Shown here in pieces: positions 1 to 10,777 of a DNA stretch of 64,000 nt. The DNA is from Paracyclopina nana (taxonomy: Eukaryota > Arthropoda > Copepoda > Cyclopoida > Cyclopettidae). The stretch spans positions 6,832,501 through 6,896,500 of the forward strand of contig JAGUCH010000002.1 of assembly GCA_019096065.1 (NCBI GenBank). The letters are read 5' to 3'. Below the pieces are notes generated by a model, which worked only from the letters and a program-made list of their open reading frames with translations, did no database searches and was not told the origin of the DNA. Made by a program: the position numbers and the translations under genes. Position 1 is the first letter of the stretch; each line of letters starts with the position of its first letter.

Positions 1-398
1 GGCATGGCCAATAACGCGTTTGAAACAAATTGCCATTTTGAAGATGGCAATCAACATCGATCGAATTTGACATCGAATTTTCGCAAATAATTCAAACTCG
101 TTCCATCATCGAGTTTCGTTCCGGTTTCGCGTTACCCCTACAATAATAAGGAACGCGTTTGAGGGGGAACTTTTGATCAAGTTTTTGACTAATTTTTAAC
201 GAATTAGTAAATAAAAAAGGGTTCGCTGGGTACTCAGTTGGTGGCGGATAAAATATCAATTTAATGTGACCCGTGTTTTTTATAAAACCTCTTTGCTATA
301 ATTTGATATCTGTACACTCACATTTTATTTGACTTATACTGATTGTAGTATTTGAACTGAAGTGCATTTTAAGTTATTTCACAAATAGTGCGCCAAAA

Positions 399-1826
399 AT
401 GGGATGCGTTATTGGATTTTGTTGCTTTTTGCATTTGCTGCAAAGTGTTGCTCCCTCTCGCGTTAATGTTATAATTGTATTAGAGCAAACTGCTGAAGTC
501 GCTAATTTCAGGCCAGAGAAATACTCTTTTGTGATGGTATCACATGGAATGGTACCGTGCAGGATTGCCAGAGGCCTGAAATGATTCCAGCTTTAAAATG
601 TGATTTCAAGGGAGGTGATTTTTGCGGATGGTCCCAATTAGAGAGTCCCTTAGATGACACCGATTGGTTAATGATTGATGCCCGTCTTGGGCCTCAGAAT
701 GCTACCGCTGGAACAGGAACTTCTAAAATCAGTCCTTACTATGATTATCATTTGTATTTTGAAAGCTCTGGACTGGCTTGGAATTCAACTGCAGCTATAT
801 TCTCTCCAGTATTTCAGAAGAGCCTATTACCAGCTTCACCTGGAGTTCGCTCTTGTTTTGCCTTTTTGTTTAACATGAACGGGGCTAACATGGGATCACT
901 GAGTGTTTTCCTCATGCCAGAAAATGATGAGAATTTCGACGGCAAAGTTCCTCTTGCCTTCTTCGAGGGTAACAAAGTAAACGCGTGTGAAGGTCAGTCC
1001 TTCTCTGTGTGACGCATCTGTTGGCTTTCTAGGGACCCTATTGGATTTTTTGGGCTGTACCTATTGCTTCCTCCGATGTAGATGGCCCTTTCCAAATAGC
1101 TTTTTTGGCCAAAAGGGGATCCTCTTATTTGAGCGACATTGCTATCAATTATGTGGAGCTTATCATAAATGACTCGATGAAATGTCAAAGCTTGATCGAA
1201 GCATCGAGTTTCCATGTTCACTTGGCCACAAATAGCAATTCGTCGCCGGAGACGTGCTCTAACCGATGTCATTTTTCCAACGCCTCTAGCAAGTGGTGGA
1301 GCGAGGGATTTTGCACTTGCGATGGTTTACCGACTGACTGCCCGGATTTTTCTTTATTGTGTGAAGCTCACGCTAATGGAGAAGTTCCAGCCATTTTACG
1401 GCAAATCGGGCTCCGCAGTTGGACTCTCGTGGGATCAGCAATTGGCGGCGCTATGCTCATGCTTGTTACCTTAGTTTTGGTAATTGCAGTTCTTTTCAAG
1501 AAAAGATCTGCCACAACAGTCATGGAGCAAACTAGAAGACATCAGTCAGTAAGCCGTTCACTGTGTATATTATCGTTTGTTCCAACCCAGATTTTCTGCA
1601 GACAGCATTTACTGAACACTCTGACATTCGATACATGGTTGAGGATGACTTTGATGACGAGGACTTTATTAACTTTGAGTTAGCCGCGCCTTCCGTGAAT
1701 ATTCCTTTGCGGTCAGAGCCTCAGGACGATCATGTGTATGCAGCTCTTGAAGATGTTGAGCTCCATTATGAAGAGCCTCCGCTCGAAGCCATTGACTTGG
1801 CTGCAGTCTTGGAAAACACTAAATAG
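399..1826 (+). CDS. Single-pass receptor with half Sushi-like stretch and MAM domain
   Basis: Proposed exons are 399-461, 512-976, 1033-1548 and 1602-1826; all phases fit and give about 422 residues. The start is the ATG at 399, which begins a hydrophobic signal-like stretch. After it comes LFCDGITWNGTVQDC, which resembles the second half of a Sushi/CCP module. A MAM-like domain follows, with CDFKGGDFCGW at its start, FQIAFLAKRG late and a closing Cys. One transmembrane helix (around WTLVGSAIGGAMLMLVTLVL) leads to an acidic cytoplasmic tail with several Tyr (DDHVYAALEDVELHYEE) that could be phosphorylated. MAM domains mediate adhesion at the cell surface, so an adhesion or receptor role is inferred; the ligand is unknown. 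The first exon is the weakest part, because the first half of the Sushi module is missing and could lie in an exon I did not find. The closing exons are firm. Confidence 0.7.
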
Positions 1827-2033
1827 ATTTAAGGTTGGAGCATGATCTTGAGTTATTTGAATACACTTTTGGGATCCAATAATGACAGCAAATATTCTTC
1901 TTTTACGGCTTTTGATGGCCCAATAAGGGCCTTTTTGCAAGACAAGTAGCCAAACCTACTTAAAGATCAGCATGGAGTAACCAGGCTTCAGGGATTATTT
2001 TATTGGACACATCTAGTACTATAGTACACAACA

Positions 2034-2710
2034 TCATTGCTGTGAACTATCTGAGTCAGCAGCTGAGACACCTGATCTTACTCCCAAAATGCTTAAAAGT
2101 CCATTCAGAGGCCTATTTCCTCTCCGGGAACCCCCGCCTAAAATTCCTCCAATGATATTTCCCAAATTGCCTCCAAAGTTGAGACCTTGAATGGGCCTAC
2201 TGCCACCGTAGTTGGGTCTGCTGATTCCATGGTGAGGCCTCTGGGAACCATGGCCGCAGTAGGGAAAGTCTCCATCGCCAAAATTGTCACTGTATCCATT
2301 GTTATTGAAGCATTGGTTCCTTGGAGGAGTTGTGCAGGCTTCGTAAGAGAAAAAAAGCTGCCTCCCTCTTTTGTCCTTCAAGGCAACTGAGGTTTGAACA
2401 TCCCTGCATGCACACAAAGCAGAGCCAGACACGTAGCAAAAAAGTCTTCCAGTTTGGGCATGTTGACTGCGTAATCGAAATCAGTGTCTTTAACTTTATC
2501 CAATGCCATGTATGAGATTGATTCATACCTCTGGCAATTGCCACTCAGACTGTAGCCGTCAGTTGTTGTGATAGAGTCGCATTGGCAGTCGCAGTTTTGG
2601 TAAGTGGAGGCTGCTCTCACCCCGGTGTCAATTTCCAAAGCGGACTTCTCGGCCACATCCTGGCAGTGAGACAAAGACCAAAATGAAATGAAAACTGCCA
2701 ATACCTGCAT
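2034..2710 (-). CDS. Secreted cysteine-rich protein with CxCxC...CYV...YEAC domain
   Basis: Two exons, 2529-2710 and 2034-2445, are joined by an 83-bp GT-AG intron and give 197 residues. The ATG at 2710 starts a signal peptide (MQVLAVFISFWSLSHCQ). The domain reads NCDCQC, then GNCQ, then FCYV across the splice junction, then CRDVQ and YEACTTP. I recognise this layout from small secreted proteins common in crustaceans and other arthropods, but I know no function for them. The C-terminal half is low complexity, rich in Gly, Asn, Pro and Arg (repeats such as GGNLGNIIGGILGGG). Splicing is needed to restore the CYV block. Expected location is extracellular. No enzymatic motif is visible. Confidence 0.75.
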
Positions 2711-3239
2711 TCTATCAGATACGCTTGGCTTCTGAAAAATCACCTTGTGGGAGAGCCCACAGTGGACCCAGCAAAATACAGCCCGTACGTGCTTAACTGA
2801 CTCTGCTCGCAGCTTTTGTGGATCTATTTTAGCTGGACTGGCTTATTCTTCTTTTCTGAGAACGGCCAAAAACCAGTCTATTGTATAAGCTAGCTCGCAA
2901 CTTTAAAAAAACCTTTCAAAGAACATTGTAGCAGCACATTTGCATTTTGTCCCCTTCTTTTCTTTTTATATCATTTTGGCTTATTTGCATTTTAAGGATT
3001 CATTTCGTGAAATACAAGCGCGTCTCCATCATGCTCAACGCACAAAAGAAATAATAAAACTCAATCCAAAATTAGATACATGCATGTACATGTACATGTA
3101 TGCATGGAGTTGCACTTTGCTTGCTTTCCCTTGTGTGCGCTAAGAAGAAAAGTGATAAAATAATAGATCCGGTAGCAGCACAATGAACTCTCGGGAAAAC
3201 AGACGCGCGGTGACTTTTTCATGCAGCAGCCGCGCGTGG

Positions 3240-3282
3240 CCGCGACTGCATAGGCAGGGATCAAATGCAAGCAAAACTTAGA
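3240..3282 (+). repeat. Left terminal inverted repeat of the foldback-like element
   Basis: Begins CCGCGACTGCATAGGCAGGG and is the exact reverse complement of 8963-9005 over 43 bp. GC-rich flanking sequence outside it (CGCGCG) is also partly shared. Confidence 0.85.
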
Positions 3283-3310
3283 TTTATTTTCACAAAAAAT
3301 ATAGATTACG

Positions 3311-4222
3311 CCGTGTGAACCCGTGTTTGGTGTGTTCGGTGTGTTCGCCGTGTTCGGTGTGTTCAGTGTGTTCGGCTGTTCGCCGTGTTCGGTGTGTTCG
3401 GTGTGTTCAGTGTGTTCGCCGTGTTCGGTGTGTTCGCCGTGTTCGCTGTGTTCGCTCGTGTTCGCTGTGTTCGCTCGTGTTCGCCCGTGTTCGTTGTGTT
3501 CGCTGTGTTCGCTCGTGTTCGCCCGTGTTCGGTGTGTTCGGTGTGTTCGCCCGTGTTCGGTGTGTTCGCCGTGTTCGTTGTGTTCACCCGTGTTCACCCG
3601 TGTTCGGTGTGTTCGCCCGTGTTCGGTGTGTTCGCCCGTGTTCGGTGTGTTCGCTGTGTTCGGCCGTGTTCGCTGTGTTCGGCCGTGTTCGCTGTGTTCG
3701 GCCGTGTTCGCTGTGTTCGGGCGTGTTCGCTGTGTTCGGTGTGTTCGCGGTGTTCGGTGTGTTCGCCCGTGTTCGGTGTGTTCGCCCGTGTTCGGTGTGT
3801 TCGCCCGTGTTCGGTGTGTTCGCTGTGTTCGGTGTGTTCGCCCGTGTTCGGTGTGTTCGCCCGTGTTCGGTGTGTTCGCCCGTGTTCGGTGTGTTCGCCC
3901 GTTATCGCCCGTGTTCGGTGTGTTCGTCCGTGTTCGCTGTGTTCACCCGTGTTCGCTGTGTTCACCCGTGTTCGCTGTGTTCGGCCGTGTTCGCTGTGTT
4001 CGGTGTGTTCGCCCGTGTTCGGTGTGTTCGCCCGTGTTCGGTGTGTTCGCTGTGTTCGGTGTGTTCGCCCGTGTTCGGTGTGTTCGCCCGTGTTCGGTGT
4101 GTTCGCTGTGTTCGGTGTGTTCGCCCGTGTTCGGTGTGTTCGCCCGTGTTCGGTGTGTTCGCCCGTGTTCGGTGTGTTCGCCCGTGTTCGCTGTGTTCGC
4201 CGTGTTCGCTGTGTCTCGCTGC
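3311..4222 (+). repeat. 19-bp minisatellite array, GTGTTCG orientation
   Basis: About 0.9 kb of units built from GTGTTCG plus 2-3 variable bases. The commonest pair is GTGTTCGGTGTGTTCGCCC (19 bp). Because 19 is not a multiple of three and no register contains a stop, long reading frames run through it; these are a by-product of the repeat and no gene is called. CpG is present in nearly every unit. Confidence 0.95.
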
Positions 4223-4255
4223 GTGTCTGCCCGTATTCGCTGCTAGTTTCAGTTC

Positions 4256-5605
4256 TAATTTTGCACTAGGAGACCAGTCTTGTCAAAACTAGATGAAAAA
4301 AAGGCCAAAGTTTGGTCTTTGTCAAAAATGCAATTTTGCTCTTGCAATTATTCACATTACGCGAGTTTCGCTCCAAGCTCAAAAAGTTGCAAAAATATAT
4401 GCTATTTTCAGATCTTATTTTGCACTAGGAGACCAGTCATGTCAAAACTAGATGAAAAAAAGGCCAAAGTTTGGTCTTTGTCAAAAAATGCTATTTTGCT
4501 CTTGCAATTATTCACGTTACGCGAGTTTCGCTCCAAGCTCAAAAAGTTGCAAAAATATGCCAGTTTCAGATCTTATTTTGCACTAGGAGACCAGTCATGT
4601 CAAAACTAGATGAAAAAAGGCCAAAGTTTGGCCTTTGTCAAAAATGCAATTTTGCTCTAGCAATTATTCACGTTACGCGTGTTTCGCTCCAAGCTCAAAA
4701 AGTTGCAAAAAAATATACTATTTTCAGATCTTATTTTGCACTAGGAGACCAGTCATGTCAAAACTAGATGAAAAAAAGGCCAAAGTTTGGTCTTTGTCAA
4801 AAATACTATTTTGCTCTTGCAATTATTCACGTTACTCGTGTTTCGCTCCAAGCTCAAAAGGTTGCAAAAAAATATGCCAGTTTCAGATCTTATTTTGCAC
4901 TAGGAGACCAGTCATGTCAAAACTAGATGAAAAAGGCCAAAGTTTGGTCTTTGTCAAAAATGCTATTTTGCTCTAGCAATTATTCACGTTACGCGTGTTT
5001 CGCTCCAAGCTCAAAAAGTTGCAAAAAAATATGCTATTTTCAGATCTTATTTTGCACTAGGAGACCAGTCTTGTCAAAACTAGATGAAAAAAGGCCAAAG
5101 TTTGGTCTTTGTCAAAAATGCTATTTTGCTCTTGCAATTATTCACGTTACGTGTGTTTCGCTCCAAGCTCAAAAAGTTGCAAAAAAATATGCTATTTTCA
5201 GATCTTATTTTGCACTAGGAGACCAGTCATGTCAAAACTAGATGAAAAAAGGCCAAAGTTTGGTCTTTGTCAAAATGCTATTTTGCTCTTGCAATTATTC
5301 ACGTTACGCGTGTTTCGCTCCAAGCTCAAAAGGTTGCAAAAAAATATGCCAGTTTCAGATCTTATTTTGCACTAGGAGACCAGTCATGTCAAAACTAGAT
5401 GAAAAAAGGCCAAAGTTTGGTCTTTGTCAAAAAATGCTATTTTGCTCTAGCAATTATTCACGTTACGCGTGTTTCGCTCCAAGCTCAAAAAGTTGCAAAA
5501 AAATATGCTATTTTCAGATCTTATTTTGCACTAGGAGACCAGTCTTGTCAAAACTAGATGAAAAAAAGGCCAAAGTTTGGCCTTTGTCAAAAAATGCAAT
5601 TAAAA
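4256..5605 (+). repeat. 158-bp satellite, about 8.5 tandem copies
   Basis: The marker CTAGGAGACCAGTC recurs at 4266, 4425, 4583, 4741, 4900, 5057, 5215, 5372 and 5531, giving spacings of 157-159 bp. Units are highly similar and differ by single changes and homopolymer length. The monomer is close to nucleosomal length, as in many satellites. It is not coding. Confidence 0.95.
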
Positions 5606-5674
5606 AGTAGAAGTACCGCGCGATGCGCAAGTTTTCACCCTTGCGAACTCAAAAAGAGTCAACAGTTTAGTAAA

Positions 5675-5775
5675 AGCTTAGTAGAAGAGTCTATTTCAGA
5701 GATAGCAGACAAAACTTGATCTAACACATCTTTTAGCTTCAAAAAGTGCCAAATTCAAAATGCACACATATATTC
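5675..5775 (-). repeat. Copy of a 100-bp dispersed repeat also found at 61453-61560
   Basis: The reverse complement contains AGCTAAAAGATGTGTTAGAT and closely matches the stretch at 61453-61560, including GATCAAGTTTTGTCTG. This links the interior of the foldback element to the repeat cluster inside the TDP2 intron. Confidence 0.85.
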
Positions 5776-5786
5776 GTGCGCACTGT

Positions 5787-6052
5787 AGCACTGATAGGAC
5801 GAGTGGTTAAAGGAAGGACGTATGTAGCACTGATGGACAAATTGACCACTCGGCGATTTCTCAGCTCCTGGTGATCAGAGGGAGCTGGGGTAATTTTTTT
5901 CTGAAACTAGACCCTAAAATCTATCATTTTGCCAAGTTTCATCAAAATCTGAGACATTCTATTTTTATTGTACACTGATGGGACCTTTTGGTTTTATTAT
6001 ACACTGATGGGACTCAGTCTGACTTTTCCTATCTTATTATACACTGATGGGA
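5787..6052 (+). repeat. Degenerate CACTGATGGGAC repeats
   Basis: GTAGCACTGATAGGAC, GTAGCACTGATGGAC and three copies of TACACTGATGGGAC occur across 265 bp with unequal spacing. No function is visible. Confidence 0.7.
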
Positions 6053-6439
6053 CATGCAATAAGACCACTCCATAGTAAGACCTTTAAAAGCCTCTTTTAA
6101 CAGCAAGGCCAAAGGCACATCAAAAGTTTGACTTTGGCTCATTATCTTCCACGATAAGGTAATGAGCCTTTGCCTCATAGTTTGAGTCAAGTTGACCCAA
6201 ACTATCAAAATTGACTTGGTCAAGAATTTCATGATTTATAAGAAGTAAAGTTAAAGTACCGCGCGATCCGCAAGTTTTCACTCTTCCGAATTCAAAATAA
6301 ATCAATAAGTTTCGGCATTTGCGAATTCAAAAAGTGTAGTAAGTTTGAGTTTGCCTCACATTTTGAGTCAAGTTGACTCAAACTTTTGATTCATTTTGAA
6401 TTCGCTAGAGAGAAAACCTGCGCATCGCGCGGTACTTCT

Positions 6440-7378
6440 ACTTTACTGCTAATAAAACACGAAATTCTTGACCAAGTCAAATTTCAGTCAAAATGTCAAT
6501 TGCAGTTGATAGTTTGGGTCAACTTGACTCAAAATGTGAGGCAAAGTCAAACTTATGACACTTTTTGAATTCGCAAATGCCGAAACTTGCGCATCGCGTT
6601 ATGCTACTAGGTGACTGCTATGAAAACACGAAATTCTTGACCAAGTCAAATTTCAGTCAAAATGTCAATTGCAGTTGATAGTTTGGGTCAACTTGACTCA
6701 AAATGTGAGGCAAAGTCAAACTTATGACGCTTTTTGAATTCGCAAATGCCGAAACTTGCGCATCGCGTTATGCTACTAGGTGACTGCTATGAAAACGCGA
6801 AATTCTTGACCAAGTCAAATTTCAGTCAAAATGTCAGTTGCAGCTGATAGTTTGAGTCAACTTGACTCAAAATGTGAGGCAAAGTCAAACCTTGACACTT
6901 TTTGAATTTGCTAATGCCGAAACTTGCGCATCGCGTGATACTACTAGGTGACTGCTATGAAAACGCGAAATTCTTGACTTAGTCAAATTTCAGTCAAAAT
7001 GTCAGTTGCAGCTGATAGTTTGAGTCAACTTGACTCAAAATGTGAGGCAAAGTCAAACCTTGACACTTTTTGAATTTGCTAATGCCGAAACTTGCGCATC
7101 GCGTGATACTACTAGGTGACTGCTATGAAAACGCGAAATTCTTGACTTAGTCAAATTTCAGTCAAAATGTCAGTTGCAGCTGATAGTTTGAGTCAACTTG
7201 ACTCAAAATTAATGTGAGGCAAAGTCAATTTTTTGATTCATTTTGATTTCGCAAATGCCGAAACTTGCGCTTCGCGTTATGCTACTAGGTGACTGCTATG
7301 AAAACGCGAAATTCTTGACTTAGTCAAATTTCAGTCAAAATGTCAGTTGCAGCTGATAGTTTGAGTCAACTTGACTCA
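6440..7378 (+). repeat. 168-bp satellite, about 5.5 copies, each with a TGAGTCA palindrome
   Basis: GAAATTCTTG recurs at 6461, 6630, 6799, 6967, 7135 and 7308 (spacing 168-173 bp). Each unit carries the near-palindrome TTTGAGTCAACTTGACTCAA (TTTGGGTCAA variant in the first units), which contains TGAGTCA and TGACTCA. The last unit runs straight into the right minisatellite at about 7379. Related but inverted material lies at 6249-6445. Confidence 0.93.
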
Positions 7379-8957
7379 ACAGCGAACGCGGCCGAACACA
7401 GCGAACACGGCCGAACACAACGAACACGGCCGAACACAGCAAACACGGCCGAACACAGCGAACACGGCCGAACACAGCGAACACGGCCGAACACAGCGAA
7501 CACGGCCGAACACAGCGAACACGGCCGAACACAGCGAACACGGCGAACACAGCGAACACGGGCGAACACAGCGAACACCGCGAACACAGCGAACACAGCG
7601 AACACGGCCGAACACAGCGAACACGGCCGAACACAGCGAACACGGCCAAACACAGCGAACACGGCCGAACACAGCGAACACGGCCGAACACAGCGAACAC
7701 GGCCGAACACAGCGAACACGGCCGAACACAGCGAACACGGCCGAACACAGCGAACACGGCCAACACAGCCCAGACACAGCCGAACACAGCGAACACGGGC
7801 GAACACAGCGAACACCGGCGAACACATTCGAACACAGCGAACACGGCCGAACACAGCGAACACGGCCGAACACAGCGAACACGGCCGAACACAGCAAACA
7901 CGGCCGAACACAGCGAACACGGCCGAACACAGCGAACACGGCCGAACACAGCGAACACGGCCGAACACAGCCCAGACACGGCCCGAACACAGCGAACACG
8001 GCCGAACACAGCGAACACCGCGAACACATTCGAACACAGCGAACACGGCCGAACGCAGCGAACACGGCCGAACACAGCGAACACGGCCGAACGCAGCGAA
8101 CACGGCCGAACACAGCGAACACGGCCGAACACAGCGAACACGGCCGAACACAGCGAACACGGCCAAACACAGCGAACACGGCCGAACACAGCGAACACGG
8201 CCGAACACAGCGAATACGGCCCGAACACAGCGAACACGGCCGAACACAGCGAACACGGCCGAACACAGCGAACACGGCCGAACACAGCGAACACGGGCGA
8301 ACACAGCGAACACCGGCGAACACATTCGAACACAGCAAACACGGCCGAACACAGCGATCACGGCCGAACACAGCGAACACGGCCGAACACAGCGAACACG
8401 GGCGAACACACCGAACACGGCCGAACACAGCGAACACGGCCGAACACAGCGAACACGGCCGAACACAGCGAACACGGCCGAACACAGCGAACACGGCCGA
8501 ACACAGCGAACACGGGCGAACACAGCGAACACAGTGAACACGGCCGAACACAGCGAACACGGCCGAACGCAGCGAACACGGCCGAACACAGCGAACACGG
8601 CCGAACACAGCGAACACGGCCGAACACAGCGAACACGGCCGAACACAGCGAACACGGCCGAACACAGCGAACACGGCCGAACACAGCGAACACGGCCGAA
8701 CACAGCGAACACGGCCGAACACAGCGAACACGGCCGAACACAGCGAAAACGGGTGAACACAGCGAACAAGGGCGAACACAGCGAACACGGGCGAACACAG
8801 CGAACACCGGCGAACACATTCGAACACAGCGAACACGGCCGAACGCAGCGAACACGGCCGAACACAGCGAACACGGCCGAACACAGCGAACACGGCCGAA
8901 CACAGCGAACACGGCCGAACACAGCGAACATGGGTGAACTCGGGCATACACAGCGAA
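7379..8957 (-). repeat. 19-bp minisatellite array, CGAACAC orientation
   Basis: About 1.6 kb of CGAACACGGCCGAACACAG units (19 bp), the inverse orientation of the left array. Its dominant dimer (GTGTTCGCTGTGTTCGGCC when reversed) differs from that of the left array, so the two arms have been homogenised separately. Frames are open for hundreds of codons on both strands purely because of the repeat. Confidence 0.95.
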
Positions 8958-8962
8958 AAAAT

Positions 8963-9005
8963 TCTAAGTTTTGCTTGCATTTGATCCCTGCCTATGCAGT
9001 CGCGG
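8963..9005 (-). repeat. Right terminal inverted repeat of the foldback-like element
   Basis: Exact reverse complement of 3240-3282 over 43 bp. Confidence 0.85.
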
Positions 9006-9098
9006 CCCCGCGCGTTGCTGTCATTTTGGGCGTAGTCCGTACGGAATCTTATTGCTACTCTTCTACGAACTGGAAAGCTTTACAACAATTTGGAAAAG

Positions 9099-9661
9099 AT
9101 GGCATTCTCGCTTAACACGAGTGTTTTCAAAACTCCACCTGGAATGCTTAAAGTCGTGGAAATTGTAAGTGCGCGTAGTGAGTCACGATAATCTGTCATT
9201 TTCATCTAAACTAGGTTTTTGTGCTGACGTGCGTGCTTTTGGCTAGATTCGGAAACAAAGGCAACAACATTTTGCGATTCGGCGATGACGATCACACATT
9301 TTTGGGAATTGGTACAGTTGTGGGCTATGCCATCATTGTCCCAGCAATCCTTTGCACCTATCTCATAGGAGCCAACCTCACGATTTTGGTAAGGAAAGAG
9401 CAATGTACCTGAACTTATATACTTATATGGTCATAATTTCAGGAGCTGTTTATCAATCTCCTGGGCGGTATATTATTTATAACCACAGGTGCCTTGACAA
9501 TTCAAGATGCGCAAAGGCACTATGACAACACGGCCCAAATGGCCCTGGGGGTCCTTTGTATCATTACCGGAGTCTTTTTCCTCATCGACTTTTTATTTTC
9601 CATCAAAAACTCGAGGATCACTGTGGTGCAGTCAAGAACGACCACAAGAACCATCATTTAG
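9099..9661 (+). CDS. Four-helix MARVEL-like membrane protein, possibly Snakeskin-related
   Basis: Exons 9099-9164, 9215-9388 and 9443-9661 give 152 residues. Four hydrophobic helices are visible: around VVEIVFVLTCVLLARF, GTVVGYAIIVPAILCTYLIG, LFINLLGGILFITTGALTI and MALGVLCIITGVFFLIDFLF. Size, helix spacing and the conserved ALGVLCIITGVFFLID segment recall insect Snakeskin, a MARVEL protein of smooth septate junctions in gut and Malpighian epithelia. That identity is a guess from layout; a MAL or synaptophysin-like relative is possible. It starts about 90 bp outside the foldback element, whose end may therefore lie in its promoter. Confidence 0.7.
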
Positions 9662-9849
9662 AACTGTTACTACTACTACTACTACTTTTTTAGCATTCAA
9701 ATACACCCGATCTATATGCGGAACATGGACCGCTATCACCCAACCAAGATCTAGCTATGACATTTTGATTGAGGAAGAAAGCGTTTTTCTCAAAAGAAAG
9801 CAAGGTCAGCAACAGCTGACTCGACTATGTTAGCCTTTTCGTGTACTGC

Positions 9850-10742
9850 ATGCTATGGAGAGAGAGGCACCACATAAAAATGACTATGGGGAAGATCATC
9901 TACTGCTCAGACCTTGTTCTCCGAATCGACGAGTCCGAAGACGTCACCAACATCACTGAATGGCTTATGGAGTCCACGGATTACAGGCCACTCAACCCCG
10001 AAGGCTGTGTTATCCGTCAAGAAATGACCACGATGGGCAAACTGACAGTCATTCTGGTCGTCTGGATCGCCCTGGTTGTCCTCACCACGTTTTACTGCTA
10101 CTTTTGCGAGCAGCGATTGTTCCCTGCCAACAAGGCCAAAAGGTTAGCAGAGTCTCAATACGCTGACGAAGGCGGAAAAGATGACTCTGTCACAACTGGG
10201 CATCTCAGTGAAAACATGGCTACAGCTTTGCCCAAACCGAGGATCAAGAGCCGAAAAGAGGTACGCGTATATGTTCCTTACTGAAATCAACCAACTCCTA
10301 TAATACTGTGATTTTTCTTCAACTCTTGGCTGCTGCCTCCATAATATAAAAATATTATTCGTGCAGCATTTTGAGAATCTAAGCGCCACATATGCAATAA
10401 TTATTAACTTTTTGGCTCCGAGCGCGCGCATATATGGTTGATATTGACTCTTTGCGAATTTTGCAGAGCTTGGCTTCCACTTGTTCTTGTAACTCCGTTG
10501 CCACCTCGAGCATCACAGGAAGTGTGGGCCCATATCGGAGGTTCTGACAATCACAGTCACCACTGTCACCGTCTAGTATATCATCAATGTCTTCAACGAT
10601 GACCACCTTCGGAGAGGAGGAGGAAGTTCTGGAGCTGGACAACTCACCGAGACCAGTTCGCAAAGCACTCGCGAGAAAAGCCAACAATGAAGACGATGAT
10701 GGTGGCAGGGTGAAGAAGCGAATTTTGAATCTTCCAAGCTAG
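9850..10742 (+). CDS. Unrecognised single-pass membrane protein
   Basis: Proposed exons are 9850-10260, 10467-10540 and 10577-10742, all in phase. The single membrane helix is near MGKLTVILVVWIALVVLTTFYCYF. The N-terminal side holds Cys (IIYCSD, GCVIRQE) and a possible N-glycosylation site (NIT). The cytoplasmic side is acidic then basic, ending VKKRILNLPS. The start could be the ATG at 9850 or the one at 9883. The last intron is only 36 bp. I do not recognise a family. It is co-oriented with the MARVEL-like gene about 190 bp upstream. The membrane helix and first exon are well supported; the 3' exons are less so. Confidence 0.5.
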
Positions 10743-10777
10743 CCCATCAGTTTTATACTACAACTTCTTTTATGGCT

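Larger units (their letters stand above)
3223..9022. mobile_element. Foldback-like composite element with inverted satellite arms
   Basis: The segment is bounded by inverted repeats. A perfect 43-bp match lies at 3240-3282 and, reversed, at 8963-9005, with imperfect similarity reaching to about 3223 and 9022. Just inside each end lies a minisatellite of GTGTTCG-type units, in opposite orientation on the two sides. Between them are a 158-bp satellite, short CACTGATGGGAC repeats and a 168-bp satellite. No transposase is present, so it would be non-autonomous. The architecture matches foldback (FB/Galileo-like) elements, whose long inverted ends are built of tandem repeats. I could not fix a target-site duplication, so the exact ends are uncertain. 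Two inverted satellite blocks sharing an edge sequence is the alternative reading. Confidence 0.65.

Noticed and set aside
3311-5605. CRISPR-like repeat arrays
   Set aside because: Repeats are tandem with no unique spacers, and the genome is eukaryotic.
4280-5610. Frames of about 100-120 codons in the 158-bp satellite
   Set aside because: Each spans repeat units and restarts at the same point in each copy; no conserved protein is recognised.
7340-9115. Reading frames of 300-590 codons through the minisatellites (3.3-4.3 and 7.3-9.1 kb), coding EHGRTQRT- or CSVCSPV-like repeats
   Set aside because: They follow from a 19-bp repeat without stops and are open on both strands and in several frames; there is no start context, domain or splice logic.
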